A DNA stretch of 64,000 nt, taken from positions 9,651,501-9,715,500 of the forward strand of contig JAVHKY010000003.1 in NCBI GenBank assembly GCA_035079385.1, given 5' to 3'. The position numbers and the translations under genes were made by a program. Origin of the DNA: Aspidiotus rigidus (lineage: Eukaryota; Arthropoda; Insecta; Hemiptera; Diaspididae). Every line of letters begins with the position of its first letter. Position 1 is the stretch's first letter. Below are positions 33,901 through 44,877 of the stretch, one piece after another. Under the pieces are notes generated by a model. It did no database searches and was not told where the DNA came from. It worked only from the letters and a program-made list of their open reading frames with translations.

Positions 33901-34883
33901 CCCGCTATGAGCTTACGCTTTAGTCGTTGGATAGATGGTTGTTCCAGTAGCTGAAGAGCCTCTATGTTTGAGTGGCCCTGGAGTCATTTGATGTACCTTG
34001 TCGTGGCTTTTGATGCGATTTGCTGGATAGTTTCCAGAGCCAGATCTCCGTGCAACGGCTGGTTTGTAATATACCACGGTGCTCCTGTGATTTTACGGAG
34101 TGCGTTGTTTTGGAATCGCTGTAAAATTTCTATGTTGCTACTTGCTGCCGAGCCCCATAATGGTATTCCATACGTCCAAGTGGGGCGAAGCCTTTTATTC
34201 CAGAGTGATAGCCAACTCTTAACTCAGCATCCAGTACATGGTGCGAAAGGGGAGTTTGAGTTGCTCTCTTTTCTTGATTATGTGTGCTTTCCAATTTAGC
34301 TTACAGTCCAAGTGTAAGCCTGAATATCAGGTGCAGTCAGCCCGCTGTACAGGTTCATTTATGTATGTGGGATCATATCCATGATTTCTAAATGCAAAGT
34401 CGATACGGACAGTCTTGGATGCGTTAGTGTAGATTTTCCACCTGGTGGTCCATTCCTCAACTTTGTTGACAGCTCTCTGCAAATTGGTGATTGCAGTAGA
34501 GTAGTCTTCATGCATAGCAAGTATAGCGGTGTCGTCTGCAAATGTGGCTAGTGTGGAGTCATCTTACTCTGGAATGTCGGCAAGGTATAAAAAATACAAT
34601 AGGGGACCAAGAGCACTGCCCTGTGGTACACCCGCTGCTATTTTCTTGTCAGAAGAGTCAGCTTCTCCAACGTGAACATAGAATCTTCTGTCGCTAAGAT
34701 AAGATGATAAAATTTGCACATGACAAGTTGGAAAGTGTTTGCTGATTTTGTGGAGAAGTCCGGACATCCAAACTCGGTCAAAGGCTTGATTAGCATCCAG
34801 AAATATGGACGGGTAGAACTTTTTCTCTTCTGATGCCTTCCTAGTTACTGCTCCAACTCGATGAACCTGTTCAATGGTAGAGT
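33901..34883 (-). mobile_element. Jockey-type LINE, 3' part
   Basis: Minus-strand frames encode the C-terminal half of a Jockey-like reverse transcriptase. This is one LINE with the piece at 36622-37440; the CAGGG element at 34884-36621 splits it inside the RT. Confidence 0.8.
33964..34883 (-). pseudogene. Jockey-type LINE reverse transcriptase, C-terminal part
   Basis: 34767-34564 contains VPQGSALGPLLYFLYLADIP, the conserved GVPQGSxLGPLLF block of Jockey-group RT. 34515-34327 has VNKVEEWTTRWKIYTNASKT, the thumb-side block after the FADDTA palm; the palm itself is near 34520-34560 (TLATFADDTAILAMHE in a shifted frame). Near 33964 the frame reads LEQPSIQRLKRKLI, typical of the C-terminus. Frame changes and at least one stop separate these blocks. 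The upstream half lies at 36622-37440. Confidence 0.75.
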
Positions 34884-35456
34884 CAGGGTGTCTACCAAGT
34901 CAACTAAGTCAATTAAAGTCAACTTTTTTGAAACATGGTCAACTAAGTCAAGTAAAGTCAACTTTTCTATCCGCAGGTCAACTAAAAAGTCCAAAAATGC
35001 ATAATTTTGTGTAAAGAATGTTTTTCACATGTCTTCCTATGTGCACAATATCAAGGTATAATCAACAAACTTTTGACTTTTAAAATGACACTTTTCTCAA
35101 TTAAATATTAATTCTTGCAAGCGGATAAAAAAATACCGAAATTACGATAGGGAAATATATAAGTGCACGCCTCATAAAATTATATTGACCGCCAGTTCCT
35201 CTCCCGCCATGGAAAAAAACTGACACGACGTTGAAACCATGACGAACGCCATAAATGCACGCCAGGACTGGCACACGACCCGTATTTCAAAAGAAGATAA
35301 TTTTGCTGCATTTATTGTGAGGAACTCCAGCCAGGATGGGCTTGACAGTAGAGACTGCCTCTCCATAATAAACCTCAAACTCCTCATGAGTGAGGTATAA
35401 CTGTTGATGGAGGTGTTTTCCCAGTTGTTCCACCCCGAAGGAGTCGGTCGAGCCAG

Positions 35457-35813
35457 TTGGTTAATGCATTGGATTTCGAGCATTGTCGTGAGATCTTCTC
35501 TGGTTGGTCAAATACTGCGGTTCGTCGTCAAAATAAGATGATTCGGCAGAAGTATGATGCCAAGGGGATGCGCAGTAGTTATATGGGTCAGTGCAATAGC
35601 CGTGGACGTTTCATTATTGACTTGTATTCAAGAGTTCGCCGTTTTGACAATATTCGCACTTCTGATCCTTCCTGTGATTTGCCAATTCCACTCCTCCTTT
35701 TCGCAGGCCCTTTTTGGCAATCAAGGTTCTTGATGGAGTCTAATCTTCAAGCCCACTTAGAGCTTCCTTTCGATCTTCAGGAAGCTTTTCACGCTGCACA
35801 TGTCAAGTGGTAG
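35457..35813 (+). CDS. unrecognised ORF inside nested element
   Basis: A 118-residue frame within the nested 1350 bp element. I do not recognise it. It is moderately basic at the N-terminus and has RFIIDLYSRVRRFDNI, faintly reminiscent of the exonuclease part of B-family DNA polymerases, too weak to name. A minus-strand frame ending near 35270 in the same element reads LYLTHEEFEVYYGEAVST, so coding relics on both strands meet near 35440. It may be cargo captured by the element. The start codon is only the first ATG of the frame. Confidence 0.3.
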   Translation: MVNALDFEHCREIFSGWSNTAVRRQNKMIRQKYDAKGMRSSYMGQCNSRGRFIIDLYSRVRRFDNIRTSDPSCDLPIPLLLFAGPFWQSRFLMESNLQAHLELPFDLQEAFHAAHVKW

Positions 35814-36194
35814 ACGGATGTTAATTTCGACTCTTCTCGGCGTTCGTTATTATGAAGGCAGGTACCATGTAGTTTTGAACTCAGATTTATTCAAGAAGCG
35901 GTTGGGCTTAGCCGTTGTAAATTATTTGAAAACTTATATTTGTCAACTGCATTGATATGTATCAATATTGTAATGTCTTTATAAAATATATATGGTGATG
36001 GTAAAAAAAAAAAAAAAAAAACTCCACTTGGAATGCTGCCTTGAGGCTTGTGCTGACTTGTCAGCAACCAAAGCATTCCATTGTCTTCTTTCCTGTTTCT
36101 TTTTCCTGTATCAGGTTTACTTACTTGATATATTATAGTTGAATGAATTGAATGTGGATCGCACATTGTTCTGCATGTTCTTAAGTGTGTACTA

Positions 36195-36415
36195 TATGGG
36201 AATGTGTGCACTACTTATATGGTGGTGTATTTGTCCTCTTCAATAGATTTTGAGTGTTTTGATTTTGTGTTCACAACTTATATCAAGATGTGTGCACTAC
36301 TTACTTTGCGTATTTGTCCGTTTCATAGGATTTCTAGTGTTTTGGATCTTGAGTGGACAACTTATATGAGGATGTGTGCACTACTTACTTCGTTTTTATC
36401 CGTGTAATACATTTC
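36195..36415. repeat. ~80 bp tandem repeat, three units
   Basis: GTGTGCACTACTTA begins units at about 36205, 36290 and 36375, each with GTATTTGTCC or a variant and an ACAACTTATAT tail. Confidence 0.65.
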
Positions 36416-36621
36416 TTAGGCGTGTCAATTTTGTTTCCTTGGGGTATTATCGATAGGCGGGCAATTTCGTTTTTTGAAGCGTGCGGTTAAATGTATGCCA
36501 TTATGATATTAGTTTGGAGGGGGGGGGGGAGAGTTTGATATTTTTTAGGGTCAAATAAAATATCGAATAAAGGTCAACTAATGTCAACTATTTCCAATTT
36601 TCAATTCTGGTGGACACCCTG

Positions 36622-37440
36622 GAGTGCCTGTTTCTGAATCCAAACTGGTGGTTTGGGATTAGGTTCTTGTTTTCAACTATTCCCAGTAAACGCCTCATGT
36701 AAAGGTTCTCAAATAGTTTAGAAAGTACTGAAAGCAGGGATATTGGAGGACGATACGAGCTGGGTATCTCTGGCGGTTTACCTCTTTAGGAATCATGATT
36801 ATTCTGTCTAGCTTCCACTGTTTTGGTACATATTGCAGTCTCAGAACTGCAAGTCAACATTACCAGGCCTTTGCGTGGCAGCTCTTATAGAAAACGAGCC
36901 GTAATTTGATCGTGTTCAGGTGCTCTTTTAGGGTTAAGTTTCTTTTTAATCATAGTTTTGATTTCACTTGGAGAAAATAAGTCAACCACCTGCTCCTCTG
37001 CTTGGCAGAGGTCAGGAGCAATATCGGTGACAATTTCATTAGGCTGGGATCTTTGCTCAAGGTGTTCGGCATAGACTTCAGCTTTCTCTTTATCAGTTCT
37101 CGCCCAAGTATTGTTTGGATGTTTCAATGGGGAAATGTAGAGTGATGGTTTATTTAACGAACGATTTACCTTCCAGAGTGAGTAATCAAGGGCTTCTGTG
37201 GCTCCCAGAGTGGTTACAAAGTGGTTGAAGGAATCATTGCTGTGCTCACAGATACAGGTTTTGACCAGTTTACAGAGATTATTAAATGCCTGCTTGTGGA
37301 GAGGGTTGCGCGACAGCTGCCAGCGGTGCCGCGCTTGCCTGCGTTTCGTGACCAGTTCCTGGATTTCCTTGGGATAGCGCACATGATAGTGTTGTCCTTG
37401 TGAATTCTTGGGTGTGGCCTATTTAGCTTCATGTTGGAGC
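36622..37440 (-). mobile_element. Jockey-type LINE, 5' part of the split copy
   Basis: Continuation of the LINE at 33901-34883. The RT frame resumes immediately after the target duplication of the inserted element. Confidence 0.8.
36885..37382 (-). pseudogene. Jockey-type LINE, linker and RT N-terminus
   Basis: A 165-residue frame. ELVTKRRQARHRWQLSRNPLHK is the helical linker after the endonuclease domain in Jockey-type ORF2 proteins, followed by an ALDYSLWKVNRSL block and FSPSEIKTMIKKKLNPKRAPEHDQI, equivalent to the FTP-EV--I---N-KKAPG-D-I motif at the start of RT. The endonuclease is missing to the right, so this copy is 5'-truncated. Confidence 0.75.
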
Positions 37441-37789
37441 AGTTTGGTGTATCTGGATACTACCATGGAATCCCTTTGTGGTAAAGATGGTGAAAGCAAA
37501 TTAGAGGCATATTGAAAAAAAAAATTTGCTAGAGCAAACGTTTCTTTGCTGAAAATGGTTCAGGATGTGGTCCTGAACAACTTACTAAAAATCCCGCGTT
37601 TACCCCCTTGAACTTCTTTTTTTATGGGGGTTCGAATCCCCCAAAAATTATCTTTTCGCCTATATCTCGTAAAATTGAAATTTAATTAAAAAATGTTCCA
37701 AACAAAAGTTGTTCCTCGTTAAATTTCCTACCAAATAACGTATTCATGGTTCAGCCTAGGTCAATTAGTGCCTTGTCAGAGCCTTAAAA

Positions 37790-38370
37790 GTCCTTGAAAA
37801 ACGAAAATTCTGAAGACGTTTTGTCCCCCTTTGGATGTATTTACTTATGTTTGGGAACGGTAGAAATGGGCATCAGTTGATAGAAAATTTTATGAAGTCG
37901 CGTAATATTTTCATAAAAAGCGTATTTTTTGAGATGATTGGGAAAAACAGAAATGTTGAAAAACGTAGTCTGCCCCTTGTGGACCGATTACCACAAGTTG
38001 GGGACGGTGAAACGAGAAATAATTTTTGTGTGTTGTAATTTTCTTCATAAACGGCTTATTTTCCGAAATAATCGCAAAAAACCGAAAATCTGAAATTGTT
38101 TCGGTCCCCTGTGGACTTTCATGGCTGTGGGGGCGGGAAATTGTGACACTTCCTGGTGGGAAACTTCATAAGGAATACTTTTGGTGTCTTGTAATTTTTT
38201 CATAGCCGGCTTATTTTCTAAGATAATCGTAAAAAACTAAAATTCTCTGTGGTTTGCCAGGGGCTGGGGGCGGTGAACTTTCAGGGTATGTTCAGGGCAT
38301 CTAGACGAACACGTTTCAGCAATAAAATCTTTGTCTCCAATTTTTTCCGAGCAAAATACCATTTTGCCTG
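37790..38370 (-). repeat. ~160 bp module, array 5
   Basis: Four diverged units, the mirror of 14413-14898 and 16893-17165, ending CCGAGCAAAATACCATTTTG, the reverse of the module's left edge at 14.44 kb. Confidence 0.65.
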
Positions 38371-38389
38371 GGCTAACAATGAACTACAC

Positions 38390-41020
38390 ACGATTGAATT
38401 CTTCACGCGTGCATACAAGAGGAGAGAAAAATTACAGAATTATTATACAGATACACGTCGAACTGCTTTTCGCGCCACATTTTGACAGGCTACATCCATA
38501 CCTATACTTACTTGAGTTTGAACTAGTTTTCTCTAATCGTCGAATTCGAAACATTGGATAGAAAAAACATCAAGACGGCTTGTCGAGTTAAGGGAAAGAT
38601 TATTGTAGGTTGAATTATTTATGAGCCGCAAGTGAAAAGTCTGTGTCCGGCTCGTACAAAAATTAGTTCACACGCTGGTATAGTAGTGATCGAAAAAAAA
38701 AAAAAAAAAAAAATCAGGTAGACCTCTGGTGAAGGAACAAGCATTTTTGTTGCCCAAATAACACTCGCTGATCTTGCAGAGAAGATTGCGGAAGTGGAAA
38801 TTATTTTGTAATCACGATAGTTTTTCGTCTCGCGTATGCACAAAAACTAAAAATTATTTTTATCTCCTCGTGTTTGTTACGAACGTGCCGAAACAGCAAA
38901 TATGAGATTATTAATGCGACGATTTCGTTTGTTGAGCTGCGGGCTTTTTATCGTGTCACTGTTGGGTGTAGTTATGATCAAGTCTGGTCTATTTAAAACA
39001 CCGTGAAGGTGTCGAGAAAGTAGCATAGGTTTCCCTTAACGTGCTGGGCTAAAACTTCTTAAAATTTTGGAAGCAAGTTGCATGTTGATCAATTCAAATT
39101 GAATTAGATTTGTTTTTTTTTCGTATTTTTCTCTTCTCGCTGCGGCTTTATTAATCCAGCCGCAGATTTGCCTCGAGTTATCCCATGAGTGTTTCGTCTT
39201 TCTTTCTCTCTCCGGCCTGTACCATAAATCTTCGGTTGCGCGTAGAAAACTACTCTGTATCACCGTTTTATCAGGAAAATTTTCTCGATGTATGTTAGTA
39301 AAGAACGTAAGAATACAAGTAGGCAAACGATAATGTACGAATAAAGTCGAGTGTATGCGTGAGGGGACAATGCTCCTAGAAGTACTAGACAAGACACAAA
39401 TCGTGGTTATAATACGTAACTTATTCCGTACAAAGAGTGCATTTCAAAAAGTAACTTATGTTTCATTACATAATAATTCGTAAGAAATTGCAAGGTTTTA
39501 TTTTTATTTGTGGTATGCCTTACACGTAGGGCCTTCGACAAAGTATTTGAATGATTTTTTCGACGTATAGCCAAATATTTTAAGTTCCTTATTGATGAAC
39601 GTTTCTGAAAACATTATACTCGTACATTTCGATTGTTTATTTTTAATAGATAGACCGACGCCTTATTCATACGAGATAGCTCAGAAAATTTTTCTCCAGA
39701 TCTGTCGTTCTTTAAAATTTTTCCTGAAAACTTCCCAAAATCCTGAAATTTTGCATAAAAAATATACATGTTATAGTGAAAGTTGATAATTAGGTAACAA
39801 TGTCGATAATGACTAGAACGAAAAGCATTTTTTTGATGGAAAGAAGATTCCGTTACAAACCAAGTTTCTTAAAATAGGTTATCGTACTTTGAAATTCGCA
39901 TCTTTACAAAACCATCTCGCTCTAGGTGAGGAATACGGAGAACGCAGCATCGCTGTACCGTACTAACGATGTTTTTAAACGATCAACGAATCATTAATCA
40001 TAGCTCGACATTCGTACCTGTACAAATTGCGGGTATTGATGAGGAGAAAACATGATACTTACTACGAGTCCATCAAAATATGAAAAGCAATTTTTTTTTC
40101 AACTCAAGTGCTATAATAATCAATACAGTCTCACGGGAAAATAATATTTCGAAACTTATACAAAATATGATTTTTCGAAACAATTGGTAAAATTTAGCTA
40201 GGATGTTGAAAGGTAAAAACCTGTTCGCCTCGCCCTTTCTTGATTTTGTTATCATTTTTCAAATGTCAAACAGTTCATTGAAGTTCGCCATAAATGATTA
40301 TAAAATATTTGAAGGATTAACAAAAAAAAAAGTTGGAAATTACTGTACCAACTTGTTTTTAACATGACTTATATGTGCAATATCGTGAATGAAAAATAAG
40401 TACACAAAGATGTATACTTAGTTCCGTTACTGATTTGAAAATACGTTGCGATACAGCTTCCGATGTAACTGCAGTTCAAATTTTCGATCAGTCGAGGCGA
40501 CGGTAATCTTTTTCTTGCGTGTAAAAGCTAGCGCAGACACGAAGATTACAACAATTGATTATGCATTTTTGAATATTTGTGACACATAAACCCACATTCT
40601 TCTAGCGTAATAATATTAATAAATATCGACCATTCATTTGAGGAGTATAAAATAAATTAATGTCGACTCCTACAGACATTTCTGCGGTACGATCGAACAT
40701 TATATAATATCCTTTCATTTTTAACGTACGCAAAAGATGCCTTTTTTGGTTCGACCAAGGTAAGTCCAGCATGTTTACCTCCTAAATTTATTAATTCAGA
40801 ATATTTAGGAAGCAACAATAAATTTTCATGTAGACAGGACTGCCACACTCATTATAACGTTCAAAATCGTGGAAAAGGGAGTAAAATAAAAATGAGATAA
40901 TGACCAAAAAGTGACGAAAAACGATCATAAAAAATTAGCGGTTATTGCAAAACAAGAAAATTGATACACAGGCCTAACAATTCAGCCAACTTTATTCGCA
41001 TCAGGCCACTAATGTAGACG
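38390..41020. other. 2.6 kb without recognisable gene or repeat
   Basis: Unique-looking AT-rich DNA with a poly-A run near 38694-38713. Frames on both strands (up to 118 codons at 39036-39392, minus) show no motif. Possibly intergenic or intronic. Confidence 0.45.
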
Positions 41021-41029
41021 CGCTAGTGT

Positions 41030-41290
41030 CGTGGACAAAAAGGTGATCACATGAAAATTTATATAAGAGTGTATGTTATTTCAACTAGCTATATCTCTGT
41101 TAATACTGAAAAAAAAGTACCACTTATAATGACCTTTTTTGACTCTCTTGAGTGGTAGAATAGTATGAAACTCATAAAAATAAAAATTTCACCAATTATC
41201 TGAAACATCACCTTTTCGTCCAGTTTCCACAAATGGCCGCTATAGTAAATGTAGAGGGCGACTCTTTTGGGGCCGGACGCGAATAGGAGA
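41030..41290. repeat. dispersed ~260 bp repeat, copy 1
   Basis: GGTGATCACATGAAAATTTA through CAAATGGCCGCTATAGT and GAGGGCGACTCTTTTG. A second copy in the same orientation is at 47680-47920 with scattered differences. Confidence 0.8.
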
Positions 41291-41819
41291 AAATTAATCG
41301 AATAAAAAACTAATTTTATCACGTTGGTCATTAAATTCGTAATCTCATCTTGAAAAACTTTCGTTGTGTGAACAACTCCCAATTTATTATTTTCCAACAA
41401 TGAATTTTAGATAAATAAAGGAAAAATACTAAATTCGCAAAAAATTTTCTTATTACGATATACACTGAAACAGCAGTATAACACGGTGACGCGTTTCGAT
41501 CAACGATCATCAATGTTAATGAATTTTAGGCCATAATCATGGTCAGTCCGGGAAAAATGGGGGGACAAAAATCTTGTAGCGGAGCCAAATATAAAAAGAT
41601 CATGTTTCATATCTTTCTCTTTCTCAATATACAGCAAGTATTTTGCTATTCAGTGTCAGTATGGCCGTGTAAATGGAATACTCAGAACAATCTGCATCAT
41701 TTGTACTATATCTCAGTCCATCTGTACCAGGGTGGTTGCACTTATAAGTGCAGTTTGGAACGTTTAAAGGTGACAGATTTTAGGGGGTTTGGTCTAGAAA
41801 AAACTCTACTGTAGAATAT

Positions 41820-41912
41820 TTCAAGCTAATAGCTTTTGGATAGCTCACTCGCTCCTTGGTCTAGTAGGAGTCCCGCTTCGAATATTTCAAGCAAATAGTT
41901 TTTTGGGGAATA
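41820..41912. repeat. tandem repeat around AATATTTCAAGCTAATAGCT (left part)
   Basis: Units of ATATTTCAAGCTAATAGCTT with TGGTCTAGTAGGA. The hAT element at 41921 was inserted into this array, which resumes at 45531. Confidence 0.65.
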
Positions 41913-42009
41913 GTCTAGTACAGTGTTTCTCAACCGATGTGCAGCGGTACATCACTGTGCCGCAAGCCCGCCTCAGGTGTGCCGCAAAAGTTTTATCAAC
42001 ATGAACTAA

Positions 42010-42357
42010 AAAAAGAATTGCCATTTTTTTTTCGTAATTTGACAAATTAATGATATTATTTAATTAAATAAATTGAAAATATTTTATTATTATAAATAGA
42101 TATAATATTTACCTAATTTCGAATTTAAAAATTTTATAAAATGAAAATAATTTCAATTCTAATAATAATATAATATGTATATAAAAAAAATTAAATTTAA
42201 ATATAATTAAATAAAATTTTTTATTAAAAAATAAAAAATAATTAATATTGAAATAAATAAAATTAATTGTATATTTTGTATTCAATTTAATTGACATAAA
42301 TTGAATTTATAATTTATTTAATAATAATTATTTCAAACTTTAATTATGATCAAATTT
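42010..42357. other. AT-only sequence inside hAT, possible mitochondrial origin
   Basis: Nearly pure A/T over 340 bases, continued at 44881-45000 on the far side of the LINE. A minus-strand frame at 42109-42297 has the hydrophobic, Phe/Ile/Leu-rich look of a mitochondrial nd gene, but no diagnostic motif. Confidence 0.3.
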
Positions 42358-42360
42358 TTT

Positions 42361-42391
<31 letters not shown>

Positions 42392-42584
42392 CGAGCAATG
42401 CAGCTGCGCTAAGGGCTATTTGCTCGGCAGATAGTTCTGCTTTTACAAAAACTTATTATTTAATAAAGTAGAAAAATTGAAAACAAAATACATGTATAAG
42501 AATTGAGATGAAATGAAAATATAAAGGAAAACAAAAATATTCTTTTTTTTTTTTTTTTTTTTTTTTTTGGGTCATCGTTTGGAG

Positions 42585-43480
42585 TTAAACGTGGTTGTAA
42601 AAGTCAGTAGATCGTAAGTAAGTTAGAGTTGAGTCAATTGTTTCGGAGTTGTTATTGAGAGTTTGTTGTATATTAATAGAAATGTTGAGGGAAGATCGGA
42701 GAGGTTGTAAAGTCGGGCAAGAAAAAAAGTGTTCAACTGTTAAATTGTCTTCGAGACAGTGCGGACATGATGGTGGGCCAAGGTTTGCTAGAAGGTGAGT
42801 ATGAGTAAGACGAGTGTGTCCTATTCTCAGTCGAGCTAAGATGACTTCCTCTCGTCTAGAATGTCTGTGGGATGAAGACCAAGAAGAGGGATTGGTTTTA
42901 ATTTTTCTCAATTTGTTGTCAGTTAAATTTTTCCAAGAGGAAAGCCAAAGTTGGGAAATTAAGAAAGCGTAATATACTTTTAGGTCTTTTGCCGGTGAGA
43001 GAATAGGGTCCGTTATTTTAGGAAGAGATGTTGCTTGTTTGGCTGCTTTATCTACTGAGTCGTGAGGAGGAAAGTCAACGTGTCCAGGAATCCAAGCCAG
43101 AGTGATATGAGAGTTTATTAATTTCGTAGTGTGGAGAGCCAAAAATATACGTTGAATTAAGGGGTTAGTTGAGAAAGGATCCGCAATGGCTTGTAGAGAC
43201 GAGAGGGAGTCAGTCAAAAGAAGGTATTTTTGTTCCGGTAGTAGTTGCGCAATTTGTGATATACAGGCAAGGATACCGTTTAATTCAGCTGTGTATACCG
43301 ACGCTGAATTTCGTATGCGGTATGCCTCCATTTCGCCACCAATGGAGAACGCGTAAGATGTTCTATGGCGATATTTTGAGCCATCTGTGAGACAAAGGGT
43401 ATAACCTGCAAATTCGTCGATAAGTTTTGCTATATGTTTTCGATAAATTGAATTGCTGACTTTAGGAACTTCCGTAAGGT
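42585..43480 (-). pseudogene. LINE RNase H and zinc knuckle
   Basis: Read from about 43480, the frame gives LCLTDGSK with the first RNase H Asp, SVYTAELNGI with the Glu, LLLTDSLSSLQAI with the second Asp, and WIPGHVDFPPHDSVDKAAKQ with the final catalytic Asp. A C-terminal CPHCLEDNLTVEHFFSCPTL is the CCHC-type knuckle. All four catalytic acids are present. RNase H removes the RNA template strand during second-strand synthesis. Joined to the RT by one frameshift; otherwise intact, which suggests a young insertion. Confidence 0.88.
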
Positions 43481-44877
43481 CTAGTCTGATATCAGGAATG
43501 GAGAAGAGCCATGGGGGGTAGCTGTCAGGACAGGCGGAAGGGTTGAAATTTTGAGATTATGAGCGAGAGAAGTTTCTAAGCAAGTATGGATATGTTTCGT
43601 TGGTTGACGATTAAAAATTGGATTAATTTCAGAGATTAAAGATTTGTAAACGGAAGAATTTGGAAATTGAGATATCGAAATAAGAAGATTCGAAGAGAGG
43701 GTGGATCGGCGAACAGATAGAGGTGGTTCCGCTGCCTCGGCACACAGACTAAGACTAGGGCTCGTTCTGAATGCTCCCAAAACCAGCCTAAGAGATGAGG
43801 AATGGATTGTGTCCAAAAGAGCTAAAGACGATTTATTGGCGAGATTGTAGATAGGGGCTCCATAGTCCAGTTGTGATCGGATTAAACTTTTGTACAGATT
43901 GAGGAGTAATTTCCGGTTGCAACCCAGTCGAGGGTGAGAAAGATATTTTAGGGTATTCATCGAGCGTAAACATTTGGCTTTTAGTAATTTGATGTGTGGA
44001 ATCCAAGTTAGTTTTTGATCAAGTAAGAGTCCTAGAAATTTTATTGAATCAGTGGTTTTAATTGGAAAATTTTGAAGATAAAGTGAGGGAGTTGATGGAG
44101 GAGATTTCTTTTTTTTATGGAAGATAATTAGGAATGTTTTGTTTTGGGAAAATTGGAAGCCGCGGTCAGATGACCAAGAGGAAATACTGTCCAAGGATTC
44201 TTGTAAGAGTCTGTGAGCCCTGATAGGATTTGAAGAGCGGAGCGAGATGCTGTAATCGTCGGCAAAAAGTCTTTGAGAAATTGGGAAGCTGGTGTTTAAT
44301 GGAAGGTCGTTAATGGCGACCAAAAAGAGAAGAACGCTCAGTACTTCTCCTTGCGGAACACCGTTTTCAATTATATAATGAGAGAAGAGCTTATCCTGTA
44401 GTCTGACGGAGATGAATCTGTCTTGTAGGAAACTTTGGAGAATTTTTGGAAGATTTCCTCGTAGACCGAATGTAAATAGTTGTTTACGTATGTAATGTCT
44501 CCAGACCCGCGGGTACGCTTCTTGAAGATCGAAGAATATTGTATAGAGGGGGGAGTTCGAAAGGAAGGCTTGTTGAATTTGGGTGTGGAGGTCGGCAAGA
44601 GCTTGAGTTGAGTTACGACCTTTTCTGAAGCCATATTGTACAGGGGATAGTAGATTGTTTTGTTCGAGGAACCACCAAAGTCTTTTGTTAATTATTTTTT
44701 GAAACAGTTTGCCCAACACGGTGAGGGCAATGGGCCGATATGAAGAGGGGGAAGACGGATCTTTCCCAGGTTTCAGAATAGGTAGAATGAACGCCAATTT
44801 CCAGTCTGAAGGGTAGATACCTTCTGATAAAATCGAATTGAAAAGAGAAAGGAGATATTCAAGAGCAGTAGGGTGAG
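43481..44877 (-). pseudogene. LINE reverse transcriptase
   Basis: The frame is open from the truncation point at about 44877; position 44797 is not a true start, since SEGIYPSDWKLAFILPILKP precedes it in frame. Numbering from 44797: SYRPIAL at 19-25, FRKGRNSTQALADL at 57-70, first catalytic Asp at 90 in FFDLQEAYPRVW, NGVPQG at 145-150, palm FADD at 178-181, then GLLLDQKLTWIPHI in the thumb. All catalytic Asp residues are kept. The frame runs out near 43481-43560 where a single frameshift leads into RNase H. RT with downstream RNase H fits the I/R1/LOA side of the LINE tree. Confidence 0.88.

Larger units (their letters stand above)
35150..36499. mobile_element. nested DNA element with ~9 bp target duplication
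   Basis: ATTACGATA (35141-35149) and ATTATGATA (36500-36508) bracket the insert; copy B of the host element has a single ATTACGATA there. The ends form an imperfect inverted repeat of about 43 bp; both start GG and share GCACGC, then TCA and ATTG, then CCGCC. A 9 bp duplication is typical of Mutator-like elements. Frame 35457-35813 (+) is described separately, and an internal poly-A run lies at 36003-36021. Confidence 0.75.
34884..36621. mobile_element. CAGGGTGTC-family DNA element, copy D (1738 bp, itself interrupted)
   Basis: Starts CAGGGTGTCTACCAAGTCAA and ends TTCTGGTGGACACCCTG. GAGT occurs on both sides (34880-34883 and 36622-36625). The LINE reading frame can be joined across (FRNRHSTIEQV), so the empty site is known; a 5 bp GAGTG duplication with one base lost explains it. 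It is the closest relative of copy B. Its interior carries the 1350 bp insertion at 35150-36499. Confidence 0.9.
42358..44877 (-). mobile_element. RNase H-bearing LINE, 5'-truncated
   Basis: Minus-strand order: reverse transcriptase (44877-43481), RNase H and zinc knuckle (43480-42585), A-rich 3' region, ending in the T-run 42359-42390 (poly-A). GATCAAA on both sides (42351-42357 and 44877-44883) is a plausible short target duplication. It sits inside the hAT element. Confidence 0.85.

Noticed and set aside
35438..35520. tRNA-like text with GAGCCAGTTGGTTAATGC
   Set aside because: An A-box-like word is present but no good B box or cloverleaf; not enough to call a SINE head.
37627..37641. GGGGGTTCGAATCCCCC, like a tRNA T-arm and an internal B box
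   Set aside because: No acceptor stem, D-arm or A box could be placed upstream at tRNA spacing.
42109..42297. possible mitochondrial nd4L frame
   Set aside because: Hydrophobic bias alone comes from A/T-only DNA; no diagnostic residues seen.
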